A DNA stretch of 64,000 nucleotides from Peribacillus sp044761665 (GTDB lineage Bacteria; Bacillota; Bacilli; Bacillales; DSM-1321), in contig NZ_JBIWCW010000001.1 in the NCBI RefSeq assembly GCF_044761665.1, positions 248,001-312,000 of the forward strand, given 5' to 3'. The position numbers and the translations under genes are program-made. Position 1 is the first letter of the stretch, and each line of letters opens with the position of its first letter. The notes beneath the pieces were generated by a model, which did not search any database, was not told the DNA's origin, and was given only the letters and a program-made list of their open reading frames with translations. Shown here one piece after another: positions 17,811 to 25,893 of this stretch.

Positions 17811-18112
17811 AACTATCACTCTTTCTACTATCTGAAGTTATGTAACTAATTCTACCAGTAATTTTTAAAATATCGAGAGAAATTAAATTGAATGGAGATA
17901 TGTATGTAGTTTTTTGCGGATTCCCTCAAGAATCATTCCCTATTCGCATAACTCTTCTACTATTAAAACCCCTTCTGAAAAGAGTTTAAACGCATTCTAT
18001 TGAATTAGTCTACTATTTAAATAAAACACCTCTGTTAAACAGAGTTTACAAAGAGATTAAGTTTTAATACAAGATATAATATCCCACCGAAAAAGGAAGG
18101 GCCAACGAAACA
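17811..18112. other. sftA upstream region; ytpR missing
   Basis: A gene-free stretch of about 300 bases. It contains a perfect 15-base palindrome CTCTGTTAAACAGAG (18030-18044) and several GAGTTTA motifs but no clear promoter. The B. subtilis gene ytpR would be expected here but is absent; the space is too small for it. Confidence 0.5.
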
Positions 18113-18156
18113 AAAAAGACCCCTGCCAAGTTGGAAATCGATCCAACAGGCAGGAG
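18113..18156 (-). terminator. Terminator of ytpQ
   Basis: A long stem (TCCTGCC.GTTGGA pairing with TCCAAC..GGCAGGG) is followed by six T on the minus strand, starting 10 bases past the ytpQ stop. Confidence 0.85.
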
Positions 18157-18166
18157 CCTAGATTTC

Positions 18167-18973
18167 TTATTGTTCACGCTTTTTATTTTTACCCATAATG
18201 AAGATTGGTTCCAACTCGTCTTCCTCATAGAGGAAGGATAACGCTGTAATCGGTACGTGGCCGCTGGCAAAAAAGCTCATCGCCATTTGAGCGAGTACGT
18301 CATAGCCTGTCTCATTTTGCACATCGGCAATGATAATGACATCTTGGTGTGGAATGGCCACAGCCATGGTCCCGGAAATCTGATCCTGCATTTCACGGAG
18401 CCATGATTCATTAAGAATCCGGCTCGCGTCATAGCCATCATTTGTATTCAGAAAGTGAAAGGTGTTACCAGCAACGACATCCGACTTCACTTTAGTCGAA
18501 AGGGAGCGTACATTGAAACGGGCAATCTCCCGAATCCGGTCCCCCTGCCATTTTTCGCGCTGGAGCATTTTTTCATCAATCAGGCGATACGTCTTTCCCA
18601 AATCCAGGGCATAAAAAACCCGTGTTTCGGCTGTATGATCGTCGAATAAAAATGGATTCCCCTCTTCTGCCTCCATTGGGAAAGAAGTCGACCGGATGAC
18701 AGGGAAAATGAATTTCTCCTTCCCTTCCATGCTATGCTCTTCTCCCATTACATTCAATGCTTCATCCACATAATAGATGATTTCATCAATGGCCTTTTCT
18801 TGGATATTTTCGTAATTTGCAAGTACAGGTGGAAGTTCAACCGTTATGCCTTTGCCGGTCTTTGTATTATCAATCCGCAACGTGTCCTTTTTGCTATCGA
18901 ACGTGAACGTACGATTTTCATCCGCCAAGCGTTCCTTTAAGATGTTTTTCAACTTTATGCTATCCATTTTCAT
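18167..18973 (-). CDS. ytpQ: DUF1444 protein YtpQ
   Basis: A soluble 268-residue protein of the DUF1444/YtpQ family with no transmembrane segment and no catalytic motif I recognise. It matches the B. subtilis length (269). Conserved-looking blocks include RFNVRSLSTKV (about 150-160) and the C-terminal ITALSFLYEEDELEPIF. The start follows AGGAGGG. It lies just downstream of the thioredoxin-like ytpP, separated by a weak hairpin. Function unknown. Confidence 0.88.
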   Translation of the reverse strand: MKMDSIKLKNILKERLADENRTFTFDSKKDTLRIDNTKTGKGITVELPPVLANYENIQEKAIDEIIYYVDEALNVMGEEHSMEGKEKFIFPVIRSTSFPMEAEEGNPFLFDDHTAETRVFYALDLGKTYRLIDEKMLQREKWQGDRIREIARFNVRSLSTKVKSDVVAGNTFHFLNTNDGYDASRILNESWLREMQDQISGTMAVAIPHQDVIIIADVQNETGYDVLAQMAMSFFASGHVPITALSFLYEEDELEPIFIMGKNKKREQ

Positions 18974-18994
18974 GATTGACCCTCCTATCCATTG

Positions 18995-19016
18995 AAAAAT
19001 CCCCTAAGGGAGGGGA
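18995..19016 (-). terminator. Weak hairpin between ytpP and ytpQ
   Basis: A six-base stem TCCCCT/AGGGGA followed by TTTTT on the minus strand. It may act as a partial terminator within the ytpP-ytpQ unit. Confidence 0.45.
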
Positions 19017-19023
19017 CTTTTCA

Positions 19024-19335
19024 TTATAATGATTGAATGAATTCTTCGATTTGTTCTTGTGTCTTGCGATCCCTACTCACATACCTGCCAAGTTCTTTAC
19101 CATTTTCGTACGCGATAAAGCTCGGGATTCCAAATACATCATTAGCTGCGCATACATCGATGAACTTATCACGATCTACATGGATAAATGTGAATTCCGG
19201 AAACTTCGCTTCTATTTCCGGTAAAATGGGTTCAATCACACGGCAATCTCCACACCATGTTGCCGAGAAAAGAAAAATATGTTTCCCTTCATTTTTTAAT
19301 GCATCATATTGTTCCACAGTTTGTAAGTTTTCCAT
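19024..19335 (-). CDS. ytpP: Thioredoxin-like protein YtpP
   Basis: A 103-residue thioredoxin-fold protein with active site WCGDC (about 27-31; both redox cysteines present but with GD instead of the GP of classical thioredoxin) and the cis-proline GIPSF (about 73-77). It is predicted to act as a thiol oxidoreductase in the cytosol; in B. subtilis it is a minor thioredoxin-like protein. The start follows GGAGGAAAAAG. First gene of a unit with ytpQ. Confidence 0.92.
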   Translation of the reverse strand: MENLQTVEQYDALKNEGKHIFLFSATWCGDCRVIEPILPEIEAKFPEFTFIHVDRDKFIDVCAANDVFGIPSFIAYENGKELGRYVSRDRKTQEQIEEFIQSL

Positions 19336-19435
19336 CTTTTTCCTCCAGCTCTATATATCCATCTTGTTATTTTATATTTCCATCATACCAGACTCCGATA
19401 CAATCAACCATTAATACGGATTTTAAAAGGAACAC

Positions 19436-19466
19436 AAAAGGTCCGGTAATGTATCTCCGGACCTTT
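19436..19466 (-). terminator. Terminator of the lipoprotein gene
   Basis: AAAAGGTCCGG pairs with CCGGACCTTTT. The minus-strand copy follows the lipoprotein stop within 3 bases. Confidence 0.8.
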
Positions 19467-19468
19467 TC

Positions 19469-19978
19469 TCATTTTTGCGGTACAGATGAAACGATTTTCA
19501 TCATTTTCTCCGCTTCATTCTTCAAATTTTCCGTGTCGGTCTCGGTTGTCATCTTTACCCCGCCGCTTCCTACCGCAAGTTCATACTTATCCGTTGATGA
19601 TTCAATAATGGAAATGAACCCGAATTTATCATCAGTCTGAAAGGACTCGAGTACTAAATAATCAGTTGGCTGTTCCTTTGCCGTCAAAAATAATTGTGAG
19701 CTGTCCCTAGTTTCGTTTGGGTTAACAAACAATATATAAGCCTGATTACCATGTTTGAGGATTAAGTTATTAGCATGTTCCTCTTCTATCTTGACGTTTT
19801 TAGGCAGATACACCTTTATAAGGCCCGCTTCTGTATTCGGTTGTAGCACATCATCACTAAAAGCTGAAACCGTGGCCTTCACAGCTTTATCAATCCGCCT
19901 TTCATTTCCTGAACAGCCGGCTATCAGTAAGCACATTAGAAAGACTAATAGAAATTTTTTTAGGGGCAGGACGTTCAA
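19469..19978 (-). CDS. Predicted lipoprotein of unknown function
   Basis: A 169-residue product with a type II signal peptide: LKKFLLVFLMCLL followed by lipobox LIAGC, giving an acylated Cys about residue 22. The mature part is small and hydrophilic, with predicted beta-strands, and has no motif I can name. The start is a TTG six bases after AAAGGAGGGG; starting further upstream would place residues in front of that site. Bacillus genomes often carry a putative lipoprotein next to ytoQ. It is divergent from ytoQ. Likely anchored outside the membrane; role unknown. Confidence 0.75.
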   Translation of the reverse strand: MNVLPLKKFLLVFLMCLLIAGCSGNERRIDKAVKATVSAFSDDVLQPNTEAGLIKVYLPKNVKIEEEHANNLILKHGNQAYILFVNPNETRDSSQLFLTAKEQPTDYLVLESFQTDDKFGFISIIESSTDKYELAVGSGGVKMTTETDTENLKNEAEKMMKIVSSVPQK

Positions 19979-20099
19979 GATGTTCCCCTCCTTTGGCAAA
20001 AAATCAACTTATATTTACTTATATCCTTATTTATGAAAACCATCCATTTTCTTAAAACATGATACAATGTAAGCAAATTAGACACTAAGGAGGACAATT

Positions 20100-20549
20100 A
20101 TGAAATTAACGGTTTATCTTGCTGGAGAAATCCATTCCAATTGGAGAAGCGAATTAAAAGAGAAGGCAGTTGCCTTAAAGCTACCATTGGAATTTGTCGG
20201 ACCCATGGAAAATCATGAACGCTCCGATAATATCGGGGAGGATATTCTTGGGAGTCAGCCTTCTCCTATTTTAAAAGATACAGCTGCTTCTCAAATCAAT
20301 AATTTGCGGACAGGCCTATTGATGAAGCAAGCGGATCTTGTCATCGCCCTTTTTGGAGAAAAATATAAGCAGTGGAATACCGCCATGGATGCAAGCACCG
20401 CCATCTCACTTGGCAAACCACTTATCTTGATTCGCCCGGAGTCCCATCACCATGCCCTTAAAGAACTATCTGAAAAAGCAAGCGTCACAGTCGAATCCGT
20501 GAACCAAGCTTTAAAGGTCCTTTCTTATATATTTGAAGATGGAAAATAA
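20100..20549 (+). CDS. ytoQ: YtoQ family protein
   Basis: A 149-residue protein colinear with B. subtilis YtoQ. It begins VYLAGEIHSNWR, resembling the nucleoside 2-deoxyribosyltransferase-like fold (an early YLAGE motif and a late segment DASTAISLGKPLILI). Catalysis has not been shown as far as I know. The start follows AAGGAGGACAATT. It is flanked by divergent lipoprotein and convergent AraC-type genes. Biochemical role inferred from fold only. Confidence 0.85.
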   Translation: MKLTVYLAGEIHSNWRSELKEKAVALKLPLEFVGPMENHERSDNIGEDILGSQPSPILKDTAASQINNLRTGLLMKQADLVIALFGEKYKQWNTAMDASTAISLGKPLILIRPESHHHALKELSEKASVTVESVNQALKVLSYIFEDGK

Positions 20550-20578
20550 ACCGTTGCTGTCGAACTTCAACATTTGAA

Positions 20579-20620
20579 GAAAAAGGCTTGCAGGATACAC
20601 TTTTCCACAAGCCTTTTTTA
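20579..20620. terminator. Bidirectional terminator between ytoQ and the AraC-type gene
   Basis: AAAAGGCTTG pairs with CAAGCCTTTTTT across a 17-base loop. Both strands have a following T-run. Confidence 0.8.
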
Positions 20621-20621
20621 T

Positions 20622-21485
20622 CTACTTAATAGGTATCCAGATCTCGGAGTAATAATCGGCGGCTGTTGAATCCTTTTCGGTGTACACTTCCAATTCTGGT
20701 GTTCCGGCATGTTCATGCCCGCTTGTCGGGAACCATTCCGAAAAAATCTGTTTCCAAACCTTTTGCATCGCTTCAGGCATCGGGCCATTGACTTCGAAGA
20801 CTACCCACTTGGAAGCTGGTATCGTCACTACTGAAAACTCTTTTGGGGCGTTCCCCTCAAACTCCGTCGCTATCCAATACTCTATAGACCCAGCTTCTTC
20901 GTTTTCTGGGCTAGCGTTACACACGCCTAGCAATCCTTTTATTCGGCCATGGTTTAACTTTCCTAACCGCTCGCTGGTACCGTCCGTGTTCACCTCGTGC
21001 CATAGCTTCGGAATCCCAATTAGATTTCCTTCGTTTTCTACCGAAAACTCCCGCTTGATCCCGATCACACGAAAGGAATCTCTTTCAATGATATTATACT
21101 TCATCGGTTCCGCCCCTTTTAGAACCACCTGGATAACCAGGCGTTCATAGAATGTCAGCTTTCCCATATACTTTCGGGCTTCGCTTGGAGGCACTCCATG
21201 CTGCCGGCGAAAAGCTTTTGAAAAAGCCTCGGGAGTTTCATAGCCATACTTATAGGCTACATCAATTATTTTGGCATTTGTGCTTACCAACTCCTGGGCA
21301 GCCAATGTCAATCTACGGCGCCTGATGTATTCTCCCACGGATATCTCCGTCAAGATGGTGAACGTCCGCTGAAAATGAAAGGCTGATGCATTCGCCTGAC
21401 AGGAAATGTTCTCTATGGTCAAGTCATCGAGCAAATGCTCCTCCAAATAGTCGATGGCCTTTTGAATGGATTCAATCCAACCCAT
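20622..21485 (-). CDS. AraC-family regulator with GyrI-like effector-binding domain
   Basis: A 287-residue transcription regulator. The N-terminal AraC double helix-turn-helix (about 5-105; LTIENISCQANASAFHFQRTF and IIDVAYKYGYETPEAFSKAFRRQ) is followed by a GyrI/BmrR-type small-molecule-binding domain (about 125-287; YWIATEF, SVVTIPASKWVVFEV, ELEVYT, DYYSEIWIPI). Such Rob/SoxS-like fusions respond to drugs or lipophilic cations. The start follows AGGGAGGGG. It is monocistronic, with no obvious target beside it. The effector is unknown. Confidence 0.88.
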   Translation of the reverse strand: MGWIESIQKAIDYLEEHLLDDLTIENISCQANASAFHFQRTFTILTEISVGEYIRRRRLTLAAQELVSTNAKIIDVAYKYGYETPEAFSKAFRRQHGVPPSEARKYMGKLTFYERLVIQVVLKGAEPMKYNIIERDSFRVIGIKREFSVENEGNLIGIPKLWHEVNTDGTSERLGKLNHGRIKGLLGVCNASPENEEAGSIEYWIATEFEGNAPKEFSVVTIPASKWVVFEVNGPMPEAMQKVWKQIFSEWFPTSGHEHAGTPELEVYTEKDSTAADYYSEIWIPIK

Positions 21486-21567
21486 ATGGCTTTCCCCTCC
21501 CTTGTTTTCTATATTACCAGCGCCGATATCCTAAAATCCTATCAATTTATGCTTTGTCATGGCAGCC

Positions 21568-22083
21568 TCAGCTCCACTTTTGATTTTCCTTATATTCCAA
21601 CTGCCCGGCAAGCATTTTCATAATATTTCCGAACATGTCAGCACGGGTAATCCGTTCATTTGTGAATACCCCGATTGCCCCTTCTTTTTTTCGAATATTT
21701 TCCCTTTTAGTGAAATCATCCATAACCGGACCAAGTTCCTCCCCATTTTCCAAGCGTTCAGCAATTCTTTCGGGTAGCGGGATTCTTGCTCCCCCGGCAA
21801 TGAAGATGTCGCCATCCTTCGTGACCATCGCTCCCCAGTTGCATACGAATAATCCCCGCTCCATTTTAACGACACCACCTTCAAGGCCTATTCCGATATC
21901 AGCATCCCTTTCAACCAGACAATTACGAGCGCGGTTCACCGCCCCATTTAAGGTCTCTTCGTCAGAAAATGGTTGATCGGATACCTCACTTTCCACCTGG
22001 ACCGAGATGACGTCTGCCTCATTATAAATCTCCTTCACGGCCTGAACCTTCGCCGGGTTTGTACTGCCTACTGCAATTTTCAT
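21568..22083 (-). CDS. DUF84 / YjjX-type inosine/xanthosine triphosphatase
   Basis: A 171-residue house-cleaning NTPase of the DUF84 family. The N-terminal VGSTNPAKVQAV (5-16) is the nucleotide-binding signature shared with Maf/HAM1 folds. GIGLEGGV (about 73-80) and FTKRENIRKKEGAIGVFT are typical of the family. It hydrolyses ITP/XTP in E. coli; activity here is inferred. The Shine-Dalgarno is weak (AGTAGGTG). It lies downstream of the M42 peptidase gene, behind that gene's terminator. Length is normal. Confidence 0.88.
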   Translation of the reverse strand: MKIAVGSTNPAKVQAVKEIYNEADVISVQVESEVSDQPFSDEETLNGAVNRARNCLVERDADIGIGLEGGVVKMERGLFVCNWGAMVTKDGDIFIAGGARIPLPERIAERLENGEELGPVMDDFTKRENIRKKEGAIGVFTNERITRADMFGNIMKMLAGQLEYKENQKWS

Positions 22084-22102
22084 ATGTACACCTACTCTCT
22101 AT

Positions 22103-22147
22103 GCAAAAAAAAGCTGATGGAAAGGACGTCTCTCCATTTCAGCTTTC
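22103..22147 (-). terminator. Terminator of ytoP
   Basis: AAAGCTGAAATGGA pairs with TCCATCAGCTTT, followed by eight T on the minus strand, four bases past the ytoP stop. Confidence 0.85.
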
Positions 22148-22151
22148 TTTG

Positions 22152-23225
22152 TCAGCCGTTATTTTTCAATGTTTCAAATGTCGTTTTATCGCAAGCACGC
22201 ACTAGCTTCCCTATCAATTCACGGGCTGCGGCATAATCATCGATATGAATCATCGACGCATGTGTATGAATATAGCGGGAACAAATGCCAATCACTCCAC
22301 TTGGGATTCCTTCATTGGCAATGTGGACTTTCCCTGCGTCCGTTCCACCTTGAGAAACGAAATATTGATAAGGAATATCATTCGATTCTGCCGTATCGAG
22401 GATGAATTCCCTCATGCCGCGATGAGTAACCATTGTCCGGTCTAGTATACGCAATAGAGCACCTTTACCCAGCTGCCCAAATTCATTCTTGTTGCCAGAC
22501 ATATCATTTGCCGGGCTGGCATCCAAGGCAAAGAAGATATCCGGTTTGATCATATGAGCAGCCGTTTGGGCGCCACGTAATCCCACTTCTTCCTGGACCG
22601 TCGCTCCCGAATATAAAATATTCTGTAATTTTTCATCCTTCAAATCTTTCAGTAGTTCAATCGCAAGGCCGCAACCATAGCGATTATCCCATGCTTTAGC
22701 AAGGATTTTCTTCTCATTGGCCATCGGTGTGAAGGGACAAATCGGGACAATCTGCTGACCAGGCCTAATTCCGATTCTCTTTGCATCTTCTTGATCATCT
22801 GCACCGATATCAATCAACATATTCTTAATATCCATAGGTTTCGAACGCTGCGATTCCTCAAGCAAATGTGGAGGGATGGAACCAATGACCCCAATTACCG
22901 GCCCGTTGTCCGTGATAATTTCCACTCGTTGCGCCAATAGCACCTGGCTCCACCATCCTCCAAGAGGTTGGAAGCGGATCATGCCATTGTCCGTAACGGA
23001 AGTGACCATGAAGCCCACTTCGTCCATATGACCGGCCACTAGTATGGTAGGGCCTTCTTCATTTCCTCTTTTTACACCAAAGATGCTTCCGAGGCGGTCC
23101 TGTACGATTTCATCTGAATACTTCTCAAGCTCACTTCTCATAAAATTACGCACGGCATGCTCATTTCCAGAAGCACCCGGTAATTCCGTCAATGTTTTAA
23201 ATAGTGTTAAAGTCTCCTGATCCAT
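22152..23225 (-). CDS. ytoP: M42-family aminopeptidase YtoP
   Basis: A dinuclear-metal aminopeptidase of the M42 (glutamyl aminopeptidase/TET) family, 357 residues. Metal ligands are visible in AGHMDEVGF (His about 64), AWDNRYGC (Asp), VQEEVGLRGA (two Glu including the general base), DASPA and the last-ligand region THASMIH. Such enzymes form large tetrahedral cytosolic complexes that trim peptides. The start follows AAGGGG. It is divergent from ytzB and ends at its own terminator. Confidence 0.95.
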   Translation of the reverse strand: MDQETLTLFKTLTELPGASGNEHAVRNFMRSELEKYSDEIVQDRLGSIFGVKRGNEEGPTILVAGHMDEVGFMVTSVTDNGMIRFQPLGGWWSQVLLAQRVEIITDNGPVIGVIGSIPPHLLEESQRSKPMDIKNMLIDIGADDQEDAKRIGIRPGQQIVPICPFTPMANEKKILAKAWDNRYGCGLAIELLKDLKDEKLQNILYSGATVQEEVGLRGAQTAAHMIKPDIFFALDASPANDMSGNKNEFGQLGKGALLRILDRTMVTHRGMREFILDTAESNDIPYQYFVSQGGTDAGKVHIANEGIPSGVIGICSRYIHTHASMIHIDDYAAARELIGKLVRACDKTTFETLKNNG

Positions 23226-23402
23226 ATCTCTACCCCTTAACTCTTTTATTTCTTATTTATTTTACAGAACTTAGACGATAGTTACCACCTAGCATGTTTA
23301 AATTTATCAGCTAATGGGTAAAATTTCAAATCGTTAGTCAAAGAAAGAGTTCTTATGTATACTAGAAAGAGTGAGTAATAAAAAGCAATGGAGGAGAAAT
23401 TC

Positions 23403-23720
23403 ATGAATTGGAAAACATTTTTATTAGGAACTGCAGCCGGTTTCGCTACAGGCTATGCAACAAAACAAATTTTGGAACAATCAACTAAGCCTTCTCCGGA
23501 CAAAGTTTTGGCACAAGTAAAGGAAACAGTTAAAAAAGATGGAAACATATATGGATCGTGGATTTTAATGAAACCTGAAAGCTATCAAAAAAATGAGCTC
23601 GATTATCAAGTATACAAAGGTGGCATCACTAGAAATACCGATGGCAACCGAGAACAATTCGAGTTTGTTGCCGATGCTTCAACTGGGACGATATTAGAAT
23701 TGAACGCACAACATGATTGA
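23403..23720 (+). CDS. ytzB: Small PepSY-type protein YtzB
   Basis: A 105-residue protein. It has one N-terminal hydrophobic segment (WKTFLLGTAAGFATGYATKQ, about 3-22) that could anchor it, then a single PepSY-like module ending in EFVADASTGTILEL. PepSY domains are linked to inhibition or modulation of secreted peptidases. The start is the ATG after GGAGGAGAAATTC; an in-frame ATG five codons upstream lies in front of that site. Matches B. subtilis YtzB in length. It converges on ytnP across a shared terminator. Confidence 0.87.
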   Translation: MNWKTFLLGTAAGFATGYATKQILEQSTKPSPDKVLAQVKETVKKDGNIYGSWILMKPESYQKNELDYQVYKGGITRNTDGNREQFEFVADASTGTILELNAQHD

Positions 23721-23722
23721 CC

Positions 23723-23756
23723 AAAAAAGGAGGCGATCCATATCGCCTCCTTTTTT
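23723..23756. terminator. Bidirectional terminator between ytzB and ytnP
   Basis: Perfect 15-base stem AAAAAAGGAGGCGAT / ATCGCCTCCTTTTTT with a four-base loop. Confidence 0.93.
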
Positions 23757-23760
23757 GATC

Positions 23761-24606
23761 TTACCGTTTCCGTTTCACTTCATCCTTCATCTCTTTCCCT
23801 GTTTCATCCCACCTGATCGCACGATACTGGGCATCGTGGTAAAAGCTGTACCAGGCACCATTCTCCAGGCCATACTTCATCCACTTTTCTTTGGCCGAGA
23901 TAGAGGTCATCGGATAATCATCATATGCGAGTACCCAAAGGACATTAGCATGGGCATGTGTCGGCATGATATCCGCCATATGAATCAGCTTGTCCTTACC
24001 ATCTTCGATCAAAATGATGGCATGCCCATCACTATGTCCGCCCGTATGAATCATTTTAATGCCAGGCGTGATTTCACATTCCCCTTCAAAGGGATGGACA
24101 AGTTGGCTGATTGCCTCCCAGTTTTCCTTCCAATATGTACTTTTTGAACGGATATTGGGATATTTCATTTCATCCCATTCGATTTGAGACGTGATGATTT
24201 CGGCACGTTCGAAAACCGGGATCAATAGGTCACCTTCATGCTTCGTTAAGCCGCAGGCATGGTCGAAGTGCAGGTGGGTCATCAAGATGTAATCGATTTC
24301 ATTCGGTGCAATTCCAAGTGAAGCTAAATCTTCAATAAGCCTGGATTCTTCCGTCACACCAAAATTCCGTTTCTGCTTGTCGTTCAGCTTTCCATTGCCA
24401 ATTCCGGAATCTATCAGCATATTTAACCCGTTCGCTTGAACGAGTATCGGATCTGTCCGCAATTCTATCTGGTTATTTTCATTGACAGGATATTTCTTGG
24501 ACCAAAGCGGTTTCGGTACAACACCAAACATTGCGCCACCATCCAAGTGAGTCACTCCGCCATTCAGCCATGTCAATTTGATTTCCCCTATTTGTAAAGT
24601 TTCCAT
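23761..24606 (-). CDS. ytnP: Metallo-beta-lactamase-fold lactonase YtnP
   Basis: A 281-residue metallo-hydrolase of the AHL-lactonase-like group. The metal-binding signature HLHFDHACG is at about 110-118, with further ligands in HTGGHSDGH (about 190-198) and an Asp in HMADI. B. subtilis YtnP (same length) is reported as a quorum-quenching lactonase that also interferes with Streptomyces signalling. The start follows GGGGAGGGG. It is monocistronic between ytzB and trmB. Confidence 0.92.
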   Translation of the reverse strand: METLQIGEIKLTWLNGGVTHLDGGAMFGVVPKPLWSKKYPVNENNQIELRTDPILVQANGLNMLIDSGIGNGKLNDKQKRNFGVTEESRLIEDLASLGIAPNEIDYILMTHLHFDHACGLTKHEGDLLIPVFERAEIITSQIEWDEMKYPNIRSKSTYWKENWEAISQLVHPFEGECEITPGIKMIHTGGHSDGHAIILIEDGKDKLIHMADIMPTHAHANVLWVLAYDDYPMTSISAKEKWMKYGLENGAWYSFYHDAQYRAIRWDETGKEMKDEVKRKR

Positions 24607-24710
24607 TTTATCCCCTCCCCATCCAGTTTAACATCTACTTCCATTTATTGAAATTGATATCATGTAACACTTTAACAACCACTGCGAGGTAATAACAAAC
24701 AGTTTGACGA

Positions 24711-24745
24711 TACAAAAAAACCAGACGCCCATTCGCCTGGTTTTC
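24711..24745 (-). terminator. Terminator of trmB
   Basis: AAACCAG/CTGGTTT stem with an inner CG pair, followed by seven T on the minus strand, just past the trmB stop. Confidence 0.75.
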
Positions 24746-24754
24746 TTGTATACC

Positions 24755-25393
24755 TTATTGGAATTTGGCTTCCATACGATAAATCACGTTGCCTTTACTT
24801 GAGAATTTCTCTTCATATTCCGTCATGATGTTGCCTTCAAAATCACTGTTATGCAAGTCAAGGCTCACATATTTCAACAGCATGCCATACTCGGAAATAC
24901 TTTTCAAGGAAGACTCGAACAGACCTTGATTATCCGTTTTAAAGTGAATTTCCCCTTGATCCGGAAGAATGCTTTCATACGTTTCCAGGAAGGTTTTATA
25001 CGTTAACCGCCGCTTCGCATGACGGGATTTCGGCCATGGATCGGAGAAGTTCAAATACACGCGAGCCACGTCACCCTTTGCAAAATAATCGGTCAGATTT
25101 GCTGCATCAACATTCAGCAGCTTTAAATTTGGCACTTCTGCTTCAATAAGCAAATCGAGTGCCGCAACGATGACGCTTCTATATACTTCAATTCCAATGA
25201 AATTCACATCAGGATGGGCTTTTGCCATTTCTGTAATAAAACGGCCTTTTCCCGTACCTACTTCAATATATAACGGATTATCGTTACCGAATACTTCATG
25301 CCATTTACCTTTATGGCTCACTGGCTGCTGAATCACATATTGTGGAAATTCATTCAAACGGTCTTCAGCCCAAGGTTTATTTCTTAAACGCAT
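24755..25393 (-). CDS. trmB: tRNA (guanine-N7)-methyltransferase
   Basis: Forms m7G46 in tRNA using S-adenosylmethionine. The 212 residues begin MRLRNKPWAEDRL. They contain the SAM-binding EVGTGKGRFITEMA (about 45-58), FIGIEVYRS, and the substrate-binding FSDPWPKSRHAKRRL (about 118-132). The start is the ATG after TAGGGGTG; upstream in-frame residues are not part of the protein. A short perfect hairpin (CGGGAAT/ATTCCCG) lies about 43 bases before the start. Length matches B. subtilis TrmB (213). Confidence 0.97.
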   Translation of the reverse strand: MRLRNKPWAEDRLNEFPQYVIQQPVSHKGKWHEVFGNDNPLYIEVGTGKGRFITEMAKAHPDVNFIGIEVYRSVIVAALDLLIEAEVPNLKLLNVDAANLTDYFAKGDVARVYLNFSDPWPKSRHAKRRLTYKTFLETYESILPDQGEIHFKTDNQGLFESSLKSISEYGMLLKYVSLDLHNSDFEGNIMTEYEEKFSSKGNVIYRMEAKFQ

Positions 25394-25493
25394 GATGACA
25401 CCCCTATTTATAATATAATCGTTCAAACCATAACACGGGAATATCGATTCCCGCAAGTTGATTTTTCGGTTAGCGGATGGCATCTTTCCCCAT

Positions 25494-25528
25494 TAAAGAA
25501 AAAAACTGCCGGCCATCCAGGCGGCAGT
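25494..25528 (-). terminator. Terminator for leftward transcripts from ytmP
   Basis: ACTGCCG/CGGCAGT stem followed by TTTTTTTCTTT on the minus strand. The nearest upstream leftward gene is ytmP, so this hairpin lies beyond the far end of the opposing gene ytzH. Confidence 0.8.
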
Positions 25529-25614
25529 CTGTGATTATCATGTATAAAACTTTTTGCAACACACACCATAATCATGAGAACTATTTGATTTCACTACTTG
25601 AAAGGAGAGATTGT

Positions 25615-25893
25615 ATGCCGCTTTCCGAAGAAAACCAATTAAATCTGTTAAAAGATATTCTGTACAACCAAAACATGGACTCCAGTGGTTCCGTTGCTGA
25701 ATGTGAACAAGTAGAAAGACTGGTCAAATCATTGATGATCAATGCGGATATTGATCAAAATGTAAAAACGATACTGAAAGAAATATATGAATACAGTCAA
25801 ATGGGGATCGGATCCCCAGACTTAGAAGCGCATATTACCTCCCATCAGGACAACTTGTCCCAATGGGTCGATGACATCGATCAATTTAATTAA
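25615..25893 (+). CDS. ytzH: YtzH-like small protein
   Basis: A 92-residue acidic, helical protein with no membrane segment, matching the YtzH family by position and length. It begins MPLSEENQLNLLKDIL, directly after AAAGGAGAG. Function unknown. Its stop codon overlaps that of the opposing ytmP, with no terminator between them. The downstream terminator for ytmP lies on the other side of ytzH, so a ytmP transcript would be antisense to the whole gene. Confidence 0.85.
   Translation: MPLSEENQLNLLKDILYNQNMDSSGSVAECEQVERLVKSLMINADIDQNVKTILKEIYEYSQMGIGSPDLEAHITSHQDNLSQWVDDIDQFN

Noticed and set aside
17076..17835. Several open frames antisense to the sftA linker
   Set aside because: They mirror the repetitive Pro/Glu/Lys-rich linker composition, lack ribosome sites and resemble no protein.
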